Source: a virus
IMG/VR virus record: IMGVR_UViG_3300031753_000019
Span: 1 to 41,894 of that record
Strand: one strand, 5' to 3'
Length of the DNA: 41,894 bases
Below are positions 21,614 through 28,165 of this stretch, one piece after another. Each line of letters begins with the position of its first letter. The first letter of the stretch is position 1. Made by a program: the position numbers and the translations under genes. The notes beneath the pieces are model-generated. The model worked only from the letters and a program-made list of their open reading frames with translations. It searched no databases and had not been told where the DNA came from.

Positions 21614-21778
21614 TTATCCCTTCTGGAGTTCGGACATTGTGTCAATGGACGGAGTAAATGGCGGTCGCTCGTTCATCACCGCGAGTTGATACGCAATTTC
21701 CTTGAGCCAGAGCAATTTGGAGTGCTCGATTGAATTCTCGGCATTCGGAACGGCGGCTTTTATCGTTTCGGAAGTCAT
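21614..21778 (-). CDS. Small hypothetical protein
   Basis: 54 residues (MTSETIKAAVPNAENSIEHS start), with a helical middle (LLWLKEIAYQLAVMNERPP). A strong GGAGGT site lies five bases before the ATG, and the ATG overlaps the upstream TGA. No known motif. Confidence 0.6.
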   Translation of the reverse strand: MTSETIKAAVPNAENSIEHSKLLWLKEIAYQLAVMNERPPFTPSIDTMSELQKG

Positions 21779-21933
21779 CTTAAACCTCCAGCTAACCAGT
21801 AGACGAGAATCCAGAGCGATCCGAGGAACAGAATCCCGCCGGCAATCCCGGCCCGGAGGCCGAGGTAGTAATCGGGATGTCGATTCGATTGAGCGCGTCG
21901 GATAATCTCTTCACAAGACAGGCGTTCGGCCAT
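21775..21933 (-). CDS. Small single-span membrane protein
   Basis: 52 residues from the ATG at 21933, behind GAGGAGAACC. Polar first half (MAERLSCEEIIRRAQSNRHP), then one membrane helix near residues 31-48 (AGGILFLGSLWILVYWLA). Topology suggests an N-in or N-out anchor for a short polar arm. Role unknown, possibly envelope modification early in infection. Confidence 0.6.
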   Translation of the reverse strand: MAERLSCEEIIRRAQSNRHPDYYLGLRAGIAGGILFLGSLWILVYWLAGGLR

Positions 21934-21944
21934 ATCGGTTCTCC

Positions 21945-22154
21945 TCACTTGGCAATTTCTACGGCTTTTCCGAGCACGATAAAGTAACTGTCGGTGGCCG
22001 GGTCGATTTGGAGCAAATACCAGCATCCATTCCATCGGACACGCTCTTGTCCATCATGACGCTTGAATATTCGGCGCGTTTCGGTTCGGCCAGAAGGAGA
22101 AGGACGCATTTCATCCCTGCGAATTTCGAAAGATGCATACAAATGTTCGGCCAT
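21945..22154 (-). CDS. Small hypothetical protein
   Basis: 69 residues (MAEHLYASFEIRRDEMRPSP start) with beta-like C-terminal part (NGCWYLLQIDPATDSYFIVL). GAGGAGAACC precedes the ATG, the same site as in the next gene. Not recognised. Confidence 0.6.
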   Translation of the reverse strand: MAEHLYASFEIRRDEMRPSPSGRTETRRIFKRHDGQERVRWNGCWYLLQIDPATDSYFIVLGKAVEIAK

Positions 22155-22181
22155 GGTTCTCCTCGATTCGAGACGCAGCCC

Positions 22182-22313
22182 CTACTTGCTGCAATTGTGG
22201 ACGTGACCGGCGCACCACGCACAAACCAATTTCTTGCAATCGCGGCAACGGAAACGTCTTGTTTTGCATTCATCCCCGCAATCTTGACAAATACGCACCT
22301 TTATTTTGAGCAT
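22182..22313 (-). CDS. 43-residue zinc-ribbon peptide
   Basis: Cys-rich: CQDCGDEC, then RCRDCKK, then CAWCAGHVHNC. Ten cysteines and two histidines in 43 residues suggest two zinc ions, B-box/RING-like in spacing. Very basic. It may bind nucleic acid or a host protein. Supported by the dense motif and by the gene-sized gap it fills. Confidence 0.65.
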   Translation of the reverse strand: MLKIKVRICQDCGDECKTRRFRCRDCKKLVCAWCAGHVHNCSK

Positions 22314-22328
22314 GTTACAGTCTCCATT

Positions 22329-22811
22329 TCATCGCATCCCGAAAAACTCAAACAACTCATTGACTGCCTCTGTGAATCCGCCAGTCAATGTTGCGATGTA
22401 CCACGATCTTTCAGCTAACCAACGTGCGGTTTCGAGGCGTCCGCGTCGAATGGTCGGGATGTAGGTTTCATCTTCGGGCATGCTCGGGAAGCCCGCGTTT
22501 AGAACTGGCAGGTCGCCAAGTCCAATTTTTCCTAAAAGCACGTCAATCAGCAGTTCCCTGCCTTTACCCGCCGATATGTCTCCATTGCCAACGAGCCTAA
22601 GAACATGATGTCCAGGCGCTCCAATCGTCAAAAGGTTTATAATCTGACAGATGGGGCATTCACCTTGACCAGCCTCATTTACATTTAATTGCTTTAGGCC
22701 AAGATGGTCAGCGCATCGGATGTAGAGCACATCCTCGATGCCATTCCAATATGCCTGTTTGGGATCGTCCCCACGTTCAAAGACCATGCTTCGATCTCGA
22801 ATCTGCCTCAT
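22329..22811 (-). CDS. Hypothetical protein with Cys pair
   Basis: 160 residues from the ATG at 22811 (GGAGCGGCGAAA upstream). Contains RCADHLGLKQLNVNEAGQGE then CPICQIINLL, a possible metal site, and a globular C-terminal half (ETARWLAERSWYIATLTGGF, NELFEFFG). A longer frame to 22964 overlaps the upstream zinc gene and is not preferred. Not recognised. Confidence 0.6.
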   Translation of the reverse strand: MRQIRDRSMVFERGDDPKQAYWNGIEDVLYIRCADHLGLKQLNVNEAGQGECPICQIINLLTIGAPGHHVLRLVGNGDISAGKGRELLIDVLLGKIGLGDLPVLNAGFPSMPEDETYIPTIRRGRLETARWLAERSWYIATLTGGFTEAVNELFEFFGMR

Positions 22812-22831
22812 TTTCGCCGCTCCGATTGATT

Positions 22832-23011
22832 TCACTTGGATGAAACCCACTGTCCCGCTATGCTTTGCCGAATGATCTCTTTTGCTTTTTTCACATTTGG
22901 ACAGCCGTGTAAATTCCAGCACTCGCGGCACATTGTCGCGTGGGGACTCATATTCGCCGCGCACAGTGGACAGCGGTCATAATCTTTGCCGACAATAGGC
23001 TCTCGTTTCAT
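22832..23011 (-). CDS. Small zinc-ribbon protein
   Basis: 59 residues with CPLCAANMSPHATMCRECW and HGCPN, a clean CxxC/CxxC ribbon, followed by a helix (KKAKEIIRQSI). The ATG is coupled to the upstream stop by TAATG. Probably nucleic-acid or protein binding. Confidence 0.65.
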   Translation of the reverse strand: MKREPIVGKDYDRCPLCAANMSPHATMCRECWNLHGCPNVKKAKEIIRQSIAGQWVSSK

Positions 23012-23304
23012 TAAATCTGATAGCGCAAATCGTTATACGTCGGATCACAACTCTTCGCGGGACAGCCTTTATTGTGGCCTATGGGACTCCCGCAATGCGG
23101 GCAGCAAGACAGAGATGGATGTTGCGATGGGAAAGTCACGCGGTCATGGTACATGACGTATCGGACTCCATCTTTCCCGAATGCTTCGCGGAGCCTTGCA
23201 AGTTTCTCCCGTGCTTCACTCCGCGATAGCCCAGATCGTAGGATAGTCTCTCGATCCAGAACATCAATTTCGACGATGTGATACGTTTTGGCTTGTTTCG
23301 ACAT
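23011..23304 (-). CDS. Hypothetical protein with C-terminal zinc ribbon
   Basis: 97 residues. The N-terminal 55 residues are an alpha-beta unit (YHIVEIDVLDRETI, SEAREKLARLREAFG), and the C-terminal part has CCPHCGSPIGHNKGCPAKSC. Reads as a small regulator with a metal-stabilised tail. GGAGATAACC precedes the ATG. Not recognised. Confidence 0.6.
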   Translation of the reverse strand: MSKQAKTYHIVEIDVLDRETILRSGLSRSEAREKLARLREAFGKDGVRYVMYHDRVTFPSQHPSLSCCPHCGSPIGHNKGCPAKSCDPTYNDLRYQI

Positions 23305-23310
23305 TTTCGG

Positions 23311-23571
23311 TTATCTCCTGTCTTTCGTATTCGGTGCTGGCGTTTTGATCTTTGCGAGGCCACCACATTTCCAGCATCGGTATCCGGCTCCGGTGCCATG
23401 CTCGCATGTTCGGGCATGATCTTTGCTACGTGGTTCTGTGCCTTCGACTTGCGGAGCAATTTCGTCAGGAATCGCTAAACCCTTGAGCCATCGAGAGAGG
23501 GGCACTTTCCCGGCGCGTTCCCGGATGAAGTCATATTCCTCATCCTGACAGAGCACTACGATCCGCTTCAT
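23311..23571 (-). CDS. Small protein with C-terminal zinc ribbon
   Basis: 86 residues. N-terminus MKRIVVLCQDEEYDFIRERA resembles an antitoxin- or ribbon-helix-helix-like unit (strand, then helix), with SRWLKGLAI; the end has CEHGTGAGYRCWKCGG. DNA binding is plausible. Overlaps the gene upstream by four bases. Confidence 0.6.
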   Translation of the reverse strand: MKRIVVLCQDEEYDFIRERAGKVPLSRWLKGLAIPDEIAPQVEGTEPRSKDHARTCEHGTGAGYRCWKCGGLAKIKTPAPNTKDRR

Positions 23572-23729
23572 CGGGAGACCTCGACTTCAAGCGCGAGGCG
23601 TTGCACGTCATCATGCGCTTCGAGAAGTTCGGTAAAGGCTTTATCAGCCTCAACTTGCAGTTCATGCCAGCGTTCGGAGCGGTAGCGTTCGATATTGCGG
23701 GCAATCTGTAGCTTTTCGGTGTTGGTCAT
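23568..23729 (-). CDS. First gene of the leftward early operon
   Basis: 53 residues, helical and charged (MTNTEKLQIARNIERYRSER; LLEAHDDVQRLALEVEVSR), a probable coiled coil. GAAGGGACA stands just before the ATG. It lies about 15 bases after the predicted start of transcription of the strong leftward promoter, so it should be the first early product. Function unknown. Confidence 0.65.
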   Translation of the reverse strand: MTNTEKLQIARNIERYRSERWHELQVEADKAFTELLEAHDDVQRLALEVEVSR

Positions 23730-23747
23730 TGTCCCTTCCATGCACAC

Positions 23748-23776
23748 AGAATAACAAAACTCTACAAAGATGTAAA
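23748..23776 (-). promoter_or_regulatory. Strong leftward early promoter
   Basis: Minus strand TTTACA (23771-23776), 17-base spacer, TATTCT (23748-23753). Close to sigma70 consensus in an AT-rich gap between divergent operons. It would drive the long leftward set of small genes from 23729 downward. Confidence 0.75.
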
Positions 23777-23778
23777 GT
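23759..23778. promoter_or_regulatory. Symmetric operator over the early promoter
   Basis: ACTcTACA-AAGA-TGTAaAGT: two 8-base half sites that are symmetric in seven positions each around a 4-base centre. It covers the -35 box and spacer of the leftward promoter, so a bound dimer would block transcription. No repressor gene was recognised, so the binder may be one of the small proteins or a host factor. Confidence 0.6.
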
Positions 23779-23825
23779 ATTGTTTAGTACTATTTTCGGT
23801 CTATTTGTTCTAGCGCAAGTTGGAT

Positions 23826-23840
23826 GGTACTCTCAGTACC
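23826..23840. promoter_or_regulatory. Dyad just upstream of the rightward operon
   Basis: GGTACT-CTC-AGTACC is a perfect 6-bp dyad with a 3-base centre, ending nine bases before the ATG at 23849. As RNA it would fold into a small hairpin over the ribosome-binding area; as DNA it could be an operator. A weak rightward promoter (TTGTTC, 17 bases, TACTCT) overlaps it. Confidence 0.45.
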
Positions 23841-23848
23841 GTGGACCG

Positions 23849-24040
23849 ATGCCCGACATTCGGATTATCGAGCGCAAGGACGCTCTCGGCTGGAAGCGGT
23901 ATGTACTCCGAGAGGGTGCACTTGTGTCGATTTCCACTAATTCTCTTGACGTGCTCGGCACTGTGGATGTACAAGCACAGTTGAACCAATCTGTTCGGCC
24001 CGACCGCTCGGGGCAGAACGAGCAGGCCAACGCGCTTTGA
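23849..24040 (+). CDS. Small hypothetical protein, first rightward gene
   Basis: 63 residues from the ATG at 23849 (MPDIRIIERKDALGWKRYVL start), beta-like with a polar end. An in-frame extension to 23729 would run back through the promoter region and was rejected. It starts the rightward late operon. Not recognised. Confidence 0.5.
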   Translation: MPDIRIIERKDALGWKRYVLREGALVSISTNSLDVLGTVDVQAQLNQSVRPDRSGQNEQANAL

Positions 24041-24216
24041 TGGAATCCCCATCCTCGAAAAAGACCCCGGAACAACGATACCTCGACCGTATTGCTCGCC
24101 TTGAACGCCTCGAAAAACTGAAAGTCCGCGGTGAAGCGCGTGGCTGGCAAGTGAAGTCGAGTGCCGGAATACCTGTTTGGCAGTGGATTCCCGGAGGCGC
24201 TTACCAACCGAGCTGA
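24040..24216 (+). CDS. Small hypothetical protein
   Basis: 58 residues (MESPSSKKTPEQRYLDRIAR start), a basic helix then WQVKSSAGIPVWQWIPGGAY. ATG overlaps the previous stop (TGATG). Its 3' end overlaps the next zinc-finger gene out of frame. Not recognised. Confidence 0.5.
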   Translation: MESPSSKKTPEQRYLDRIARLERLEKLKVRGEARGWQVKSSAGIPVWQWIPGGAYQPS

Positions 24217-24340
24217 TGAACCAACTTGCCCGCATTGTCGGCGCACATTTCCGACCTGGGAGCGAGCCAAGCTCCACGTCAAGTTCTGCAAGAAAGTCCC
24301 GCATCCTCGGAAGACCGATTATGAGCGCAAACCGAAGTAA
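24161..24340 (+). CDS. Small C2HC zinc-finger protein upstream of terminase
   Basis: 59 residues from the GTG at 24161. CPHCRRTFPTWERAKLHVKFC is a classic zinc-finger layout (C-x2-C, x12, H-x3-C), ending in a basic tail (HPRKTDYERKPK). It starts inside the previous gene in another frame. Position right before the terminase genes suggests a packaging or DNA-recognition accessory, though this is only inference. A competing frame from 24216 lacks the finger. Confidence 0.6.
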   Translation: MPEYLFGSGFPEALTNRADEPTCPHCRRTFPTWERAKLHVKFCKKVPHPRKTDYERKPK

Positions 24341-24366
24341 ACTGTCTCCTTTTCGACACAAATGAC

Positions 24367-24900
24367 ATGGATAAACGCAAAGAACGGCTGGAACGGTTCT
24401 GTCGAGCGTACATCATCGACTTTCATGGAACAAATGCCGCAATTGCAGCAGGTTACAGCCAAAAATCAGCACACGTCACCGCATCTCGATTGTTAAGCGA
24501 TGCTAAAATATGTGCTCGAATCGCCGAACTGCAAAAGAAGCAGACCGACAAGCTCGACATCACAGCCGAACGAGTACTCGGGGAACTGGCAAAGATGGCC
24601 TTCCTCGATCCGCGCAAGTTCTTCAACGCGGACGGATCCCTCAAGGCAGTGGGTGACCTTGACGATCAGACAGCAGCCAGTCTTGCGGGAATCGAGCATG
24701 AGAAGCTATTCGAGCACTTCGGCAAAGGGCAGGCCAAGGAAGTTGGAACGACCACGAAGATCAAGATTGCGGACAAGGGCATCAATCTCGAACGGCTGGG
24801 TCGGCATTTGAAACTCTTCACCGACAAGATCGAGCATTCCGGCCTTGACGGTCTTGCGGACAAACTCAATCGGGTAAGGCAGCGCAAGGCGGAAAAATGA
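24367..24900 (+). CDS. terS: Terminase small subunit
   Basis: 177 residues. The N-terminal region fits the Terminase_2 family: RLERFCRAYIIDFHGTNAAI, AAGYSQKSAHVTASRLLSD, then ARIAELQKKQTDKLD, giving a helix-turn-helix that recognises the packaging site. The rest is helical with ITAERVLGELAKMAFLDPRK, as is usual. It forms a ring that brings phage DNA to the large subunit. Its stop overlaps the small membrane gene at 24897, and terL starts 130 bases later. Confidence 0.88.
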   Translation: MDKRKERLERFCRAYIIDFHGTNAAIAAGYSQKSAHVTASRLLSDAKICARIAELQKKQTDKLDITAERVLGELAKMAFLDPRKFFNADGSLKAVGDLDDQTAASLAGIEHEKLFEHFGKGQAKEVGTTTKIKIADKGINLERLGRHLKLFTDKIEHSGLDGLADKLNRVRQRKAEK

Positions 24901-25046
24901 AACAACAATGGTGGCATGACTGGGAAGACCGACCTTTCGCAAAATTCATGGATTTCTATTGTGAGCGCATCTATCCGGCAGTGATGGCCCTAGCTTTTTT
25001 GGCCCTAATTTACGTAGGTTTTTTGGCCTATGGCACCCGACAGTAA
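24897..25046 (+). CDS. 49-residue membrane peptide between terminase genes
   Basis: ATG overlaps the terS stop. Aromatic, charged N-terminus (MKQQWWHDWEDRPFAKFMDF) and one membrane helix near residues 28-43 (AVMALAFLALIYVGFLAY). It overlaps terL by 17 bases out of frame. A membrane peptide inside a terminase pair is unusual; role unknown. Confidence 0.5.
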   Translation: MKQQWWHDWEDRPFAKFMDFYCERIYPAVMALAFLALIYVGFLAYGTRQ

Positions 25047-26502
25047 CCTACTTGACCAGATGATCGAGGAAGTCGGAGAGACGATTTTCGATCCTCTAGC
25101 CTATGCGGAGAGATTCTATCCGTGGGGAGAAGGCGCACTAGAAGGGTCGAGCGGTCCCCGCAAGTGGCAAAGAGAAATTCTGAGCTACCTGCGGGACCAC
25201 ATTGGCAACCCAGCCACGCGGTACACGCCGTGCAAGATCGCAGTCAGTTCGGGGCACGGCATCGGGAAGTCGGCGTTTATGGGCATGGTCTGCAATTGGG
25301 CCATGTCGGTGTGCGAGGACGCGAAAGGCGTAGTGACTGCCGGAAAGGGCGAACAGCTCACGACCAAGACAGTCCCGGAAATCAGCAAATGGTTCAAGCT
25401 AAGCTATAACGGGGACTGGTTCGACGTTCGGGCGACAAGCATCCGCTCTCGGGACAAAGAGCACGAACTCTCCTGGCGCACTGACTTTGTGATTTGGTCA
25501 GAGCAGAACACAGAAGCGTTTGCCGGCTTGCACAACCGGCTGAAGTTGATTCTGCTGATTTACGATGAAGCGAGCGCGATAGCCGATCCGGTGTGGGACG
25601 TATCGGAAGGAGCCCTCACCGACGAGCATACCATCATCATCTGGCTCGCATTCGGGAATCCGACCAAAAATACGGGGCGTTTTCGGGAGTGTTTCGGCAA
25701 GTTCAAGCATCGCTGGCAGACGTATCAGATCGATAGCCGGAACGTCGAAGGGACGAACAAAGAACAGATTGCCAAATGGATAGCCGACTATGGCGAAGAT
25801 TCGGACTTCGTACGTGTGCGCGTGCGGGGAGAGTTTCCTAGAGCTGGAAGCAGCCAATTTATCGGAAACGATGTTGTGGCGGCTGCTCGGTGCTATCGAG
25901 CAGTTGGGTTTGAAGCATTGCCCAAATTGCTCTCAGTTGATGTTGCCCGTTTCGGAGACGATCAGACAGTCATTGGCACGCGACAAGGACGAAAAGCAGT
26001 AATCCTGGAGAAGCTTAGAGGCAAGGATACCGTCTTTGTCGCCGAGCGGGTCATTAACTGGCAGGAGAAAGAGAAGCCCGATGCAACCATCATCGACGGA
26101 GACGGGATTGGCGCGGGAGTTGTCGATCACATCAAGTACCGAGGCTTCGGAGACCGACTATTCGAGTTTCACGGAGGACTTCCTGCTTCTGACACAGCCC
26201 AGTACTTTAATAAGCGGGCTGAGTGCTGGGGACTACTCCGGGATTGGCTTAACGCTGAAGCCGAAATACCGGACGATCCTGAACTCGCATCTGACCTTAC
26301 TAGCCCGGAATATGGGTTTTCAGCTAAGTCGCAACTTCAACTCGAACGGAAAGAGGATATGAAGAAGCGCGGACTTGCATCGCCGGACTGCGGTGATATG
26401 CTGGCGATGACGTTCGGAGTCAAGATTGCACTGCCGCCTCCAAAGCCCGAGGTTGAGATGCGGTATCCCGGCGAACGTGAGCTTTCATGGATGGCAGGAT
26501 GA
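25030..26502 (+). CDS. terL: Terminase large subunit
   Basis: 490 residues, normal for the family. Walker A is SSGHGIGKS near residue 74, Walker B is LLIYDEAS near residue 178, and the coupling region follows (WLAFGNPTKNTGRF). The C-terminal RNase H-like nuclease has SVDVARFGDDQT, IIDGDGIGAGVVD and GDMLAMTF with the acidic metal ligands. It pumps DNA through the portal and cuts it. The protein class suggests headful packaging as in P22, consistent with a circularly assembled genome. Confidence 0.93.
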   Translation: MAPDSNLLDQMIEEVGETIFDPLAYAERFYPWGEGALEGSSGPRKWQREILSYLRDHIGNPATRYTPCKIAVSSGHGIGKSAFMGMVCNWAMSVCEDAKGVVTAGKGEQLTTKTVPEISKWFKLSYNGDWFDVRATSIRSRDKEHELSWRTDFVIWSEQNTEAFAGLHNRLKLILLIYDEASAIADPVWDVSEGALTDEHTIIIWLAFGNPTKNTGRFRECFGKFKHRWQTYQIDSRNVEGTNKEQIAKWIADYGEDSDFVRVRVRGEFPRAGSSQFIGNDVVAAARCYRAVGFEALPKLLSVDVARFGDDQTVIGTRQGRKAVILEKLRGKDTVFVAERVINWQEKEKPDATIIDGDGIGAGVVDHIKYRGFGDRLFEFHGGLPASDTAQYFNKRAECWGLLRDWLNAEAEIPDDPELASDLTSPEYGFSAKSQLQLERKEDMKKRGLASPDCGDMLAMTFGVKIALPPPKPEVEMRYPGERELSWMAG

Positions 26503-26687
26503 ATCCGAATCGAATGGAATTCAGCATCGGTGACATCGTGACCTTTGGCAACGATCCGATGAAATGGAAGTGTTCGGCTGTCGAAGGTCCTCCCGGCAAG
26601 GAAAAATGGACTTTCATGCCGCTTCCCGAAAAGGAAATACAGCACGTCAACGATGTTGTTTCTTCGGCGAGTCGATGCTCTACCTGA
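26499..26687 (+). CDS. Small hypothetical protein after terL
   Basis: 62 residues from the ATG that overlaps the terL stop (ATGA). Beta-like start (MEFSIGDIVTFGNDPMKWKC) followed by PPGKEKWTFMPLPEKEI, a pattern like small SH3-type phage proteins. Overlaps the phosphatase gene by 13 bases. Not recognised. Confidence 0.55.
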   Translation: MNPNRMEFSIGDIVTFGNDPMKWKCSAVEGPPGKEKWTFMPLPEKEIQHVNDVVSSASRCST

Positions 26688-27271
26688 TCCGCCATGAAGA
26701 AACACCGCTCAACGCCGACAATCGCATCCGAGGCACAGATGATCCGCCGCTCAGCGCCAAGGGTCGAAGTCAGGCAATGGCGACAGGCAGGATGCTGAGA
26801 GGCAAGTTTGACCGGATCGTTGCCGACAGTTCGAGGCGTACACAGGAGACAGCCAAGCTCGTTGCGCCGATGCACCAGATAGAGACTGATCCAAAGCTCG
26901 CCACGCTGAATGTTGGCGAGTACAGCGGCAAGAAAGCAACACCGGAACGGGAGAAGGAATTCGATTCGAAGTACATCGACCATCCTGAAAAGAAGATACC
27001 GGGCGGCGAATCGGTGAATGAATGGCTGCCGAAGTGGAAGGACACGTACCAGAAGTATCTCGGGGAGTCGCAGCACCAGAACATAGCCTTGGTGACGCAT
27101 GGCCGACCTGTATCGGCTGCTGTGCATGGCTTTACAACTGATTCTCTCAAAGAGAAGAATGTGCCAAAGCTCGGATGTTGCGTGTTCCAGGTAGGAAATG
27201 ACGGCGTTCCGAGGAAGATGAACGTCGGAAGCGGGCCGAAGATGAACCTGTCGGCGCTAGCGAGGGCGTAA
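26675..27271 (+). CDS. Histidine phosphatase (phosphoglycerate mutase-like)
   Basis: 198 residues. All core residues of the histidine phosphatase fold are visible: LIRHEET (catalytic His and first Arg), SSRRTQET (second Arg), GEYSG with a Glu, and VTHGRPVSA (second His). Members remove phosphate from small molecules or proteins. A copy between terminase and portal genes is an auxiliary metabolic or host-modifying gene. The start at the ATG at 26675 gives the standard MLYLIRHEE beginning. Substrate cannot be told from sequence. Confidence 0.85.
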   Translation: MLYLIRHEETPLNADNRIRGTDDPPLSAKGRSQAMATGRMLRGKFDRIVADSSRRTQETAKLVAPMHQIETDPKLATLNVGEYSGKKATPEREKEFDSKYIDHPEKKIPGGESVNEWLPKWKDTYQKYLGESQHQNIALVTHGRPVSAAVHGFTTDSLKEKNVPKLGCCVFQVGNDGVPRKMNVGSGPKMNLSALARA

Positions 27272-27450
27272 TGGATTGGCAATGGAGCTATAAATATTCT
27301 GGGCACCCGCTCTATTTTGGGATTTGTTCAAACCATGAAGAGGGCACGATGTACCTCTACAATCGGTACATCACATTGGGATTCCGATGGCCGATTTCAG
27401 TTCGCATAGAACGGCCACGAAAGAAGGTTATTCATGCCCGCGTTTCTTGA
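27271..27450 (+). CDS. Small hypothetical protein
   Basis: 59 residues starting in TAATG coupling with the phosphatase. Rich in aromatic residues (WQWSYKYSGHPLYFGI) and basic at the end (RIERPRKKVIHARVS). The end overlaps the next gene by 17 bases. No known family. Confidence 0.5.
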   Translation: MDWQWSYKYSGHPLYFGICSNHEEGTMYLYNRYITLGFRWPISVRIERPRKKVIHARVS

Positions 27451-27631
27451 AAAGAAGCTCAAGTCCGAAGCGTTGAAGAAAGGCTTCACCGGGCGCAAAG
27501 CGGCTCGCTACGTCTACGGCGCGATGAATAACATGGGCGCGATGCGCGGATCGAAGGAAACCGCCAAGGGCCGGTCGATGCAGAAGAAGCACACCATGAA
27601 GCTCAGTCAACTAGCAAGGGCACATGCCTAG
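27434..27631 (+). CDS. Small basic conserved-type phage protein
   Basis: 65 residues, very basic (FLEKKLKSEALKKGFTGRKA; GRSMQKKHTMKLSQLARAHA), with ARYVYGAMNNMGAMRGSK. I recognise the style from many phages between terL and portal (KxxKxEAxKKGFTGxKAxxYVYGxMN), but no function is known. Perhaps a DNA- or scaffold-interacting protein. Confidence 0.65.
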   Translation: MPAFLEKKLKSEALKKGFTGRKAARYVYGAMNNMGAMRGSKETAKGRSMQKKHTMKLSQLARAHA

Positions 27632-27809
27632 ACATCCTCGAATCATGGATCGCGTTCGACTGATTCAGTCTATGCCTGACGAACATTTAAGGAAGTTCGA
27701 ACAGTTCTTAGACGCCGAGGCGTCGAACAGTGACGGTCCCCGATGGTACGGATTTCACGTTGCTTGGCATCAGCGCGAAGTAAAGCGGGAATGGGAGCGT
27801 CGGAAGTGA
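27624..27809 (+). CDS. Small hypothetical protein
   Basis: 61 residues (MPRHPRIMDRVRLIQSMPDE start), helical and charged, ending in HQREVKREWERRK. Its TGA overlaps the GTG of the GroES-like gene, so the two are coupled. Not recognised. Confidence 0.5.
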   Translation: MPRHPRIMDRVRLIQSMPDEHLRKFEQFLDAEASNSDGPRWYGFHVAWHQREVKREWERRK

Positions 27810-28165
27810 ACATCGAGCCTCGCAACGATTTGGTCGTCATCCAGCGCATTGACGATCCGCTCGAATCGAAGAGCGCAGGCGGCATCATCATTCCGCAGGT
27901 TGCCCAGGAGAAGGGCATCAAGGGTCGAGTGTTGGCGGTTGGGCCTGGGAAATGGGTCGAAGGTGTGAATGGCGGTCTCGTTCGGAAGCCCTTGGATGTG
28001 AAAGTCGGAGATTTGGTGCTGTTCAACTCAAAATGGTCGGAACTAGCAGGCAGTCATTATGCGGAGGACACGCCGATTCAGTTCGAGCGCGTGATTCATC
28101 TCGTCATGGAAGCGGATATCTTCTGTAAACTGAATGCCCCAAACCGAGATACAAAGAGCAACTGA
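27806..28165 (+). CDS. groES: GroES-family co-chaperonin
   Basis: 119 residues from the GTG at 27806. The Cpn10 pattern is clear: NIEPRNDLVVIQRIDDP, then the mobile-loop region KSAGGIIIPQVAQEKGIKGR, VLAVGPGKW, VGDLVLFNSKW and an end strand (IHLVMEADIF). The mobile loop with GGIIIP is what docks onto GroEL. Phage versions (as T4 gp31) adapt host GroEL to fold large capsid proteins, fitting its place just before portal and coat. The C-terminus is extended by about 12 residues and overlaps the portal start. Confidence 0.85.
   Translation: MNIEPRNDLVVIQRIDDPLESKSAGGIIIPQVAQEKGIKGRVLAVGPGKWVEGVNGGLVRKPLDVKVGDLVLFNSKWSELAGSHYAEDTPIQFERVIHLVMEADIFCKLNAPNRDTKSN

Noticed and set aside
21391-21645. 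Leftward frame extending the 38-residue Cys-rich peptide to 123 residues
   Set aside because: The extension is Arg/Ser-rich shadow sequence of the 73-residue gene at 21387-21608; the ATGA overlap supports the short form.
24216-24365. Frame MNQLARIVG from 24216
   Set aside because: It is coupled by TGATG to the previous stop, but its Ser/Arg-rich product looks like a shadow; the other frame has a complete C2HC zinc finger.
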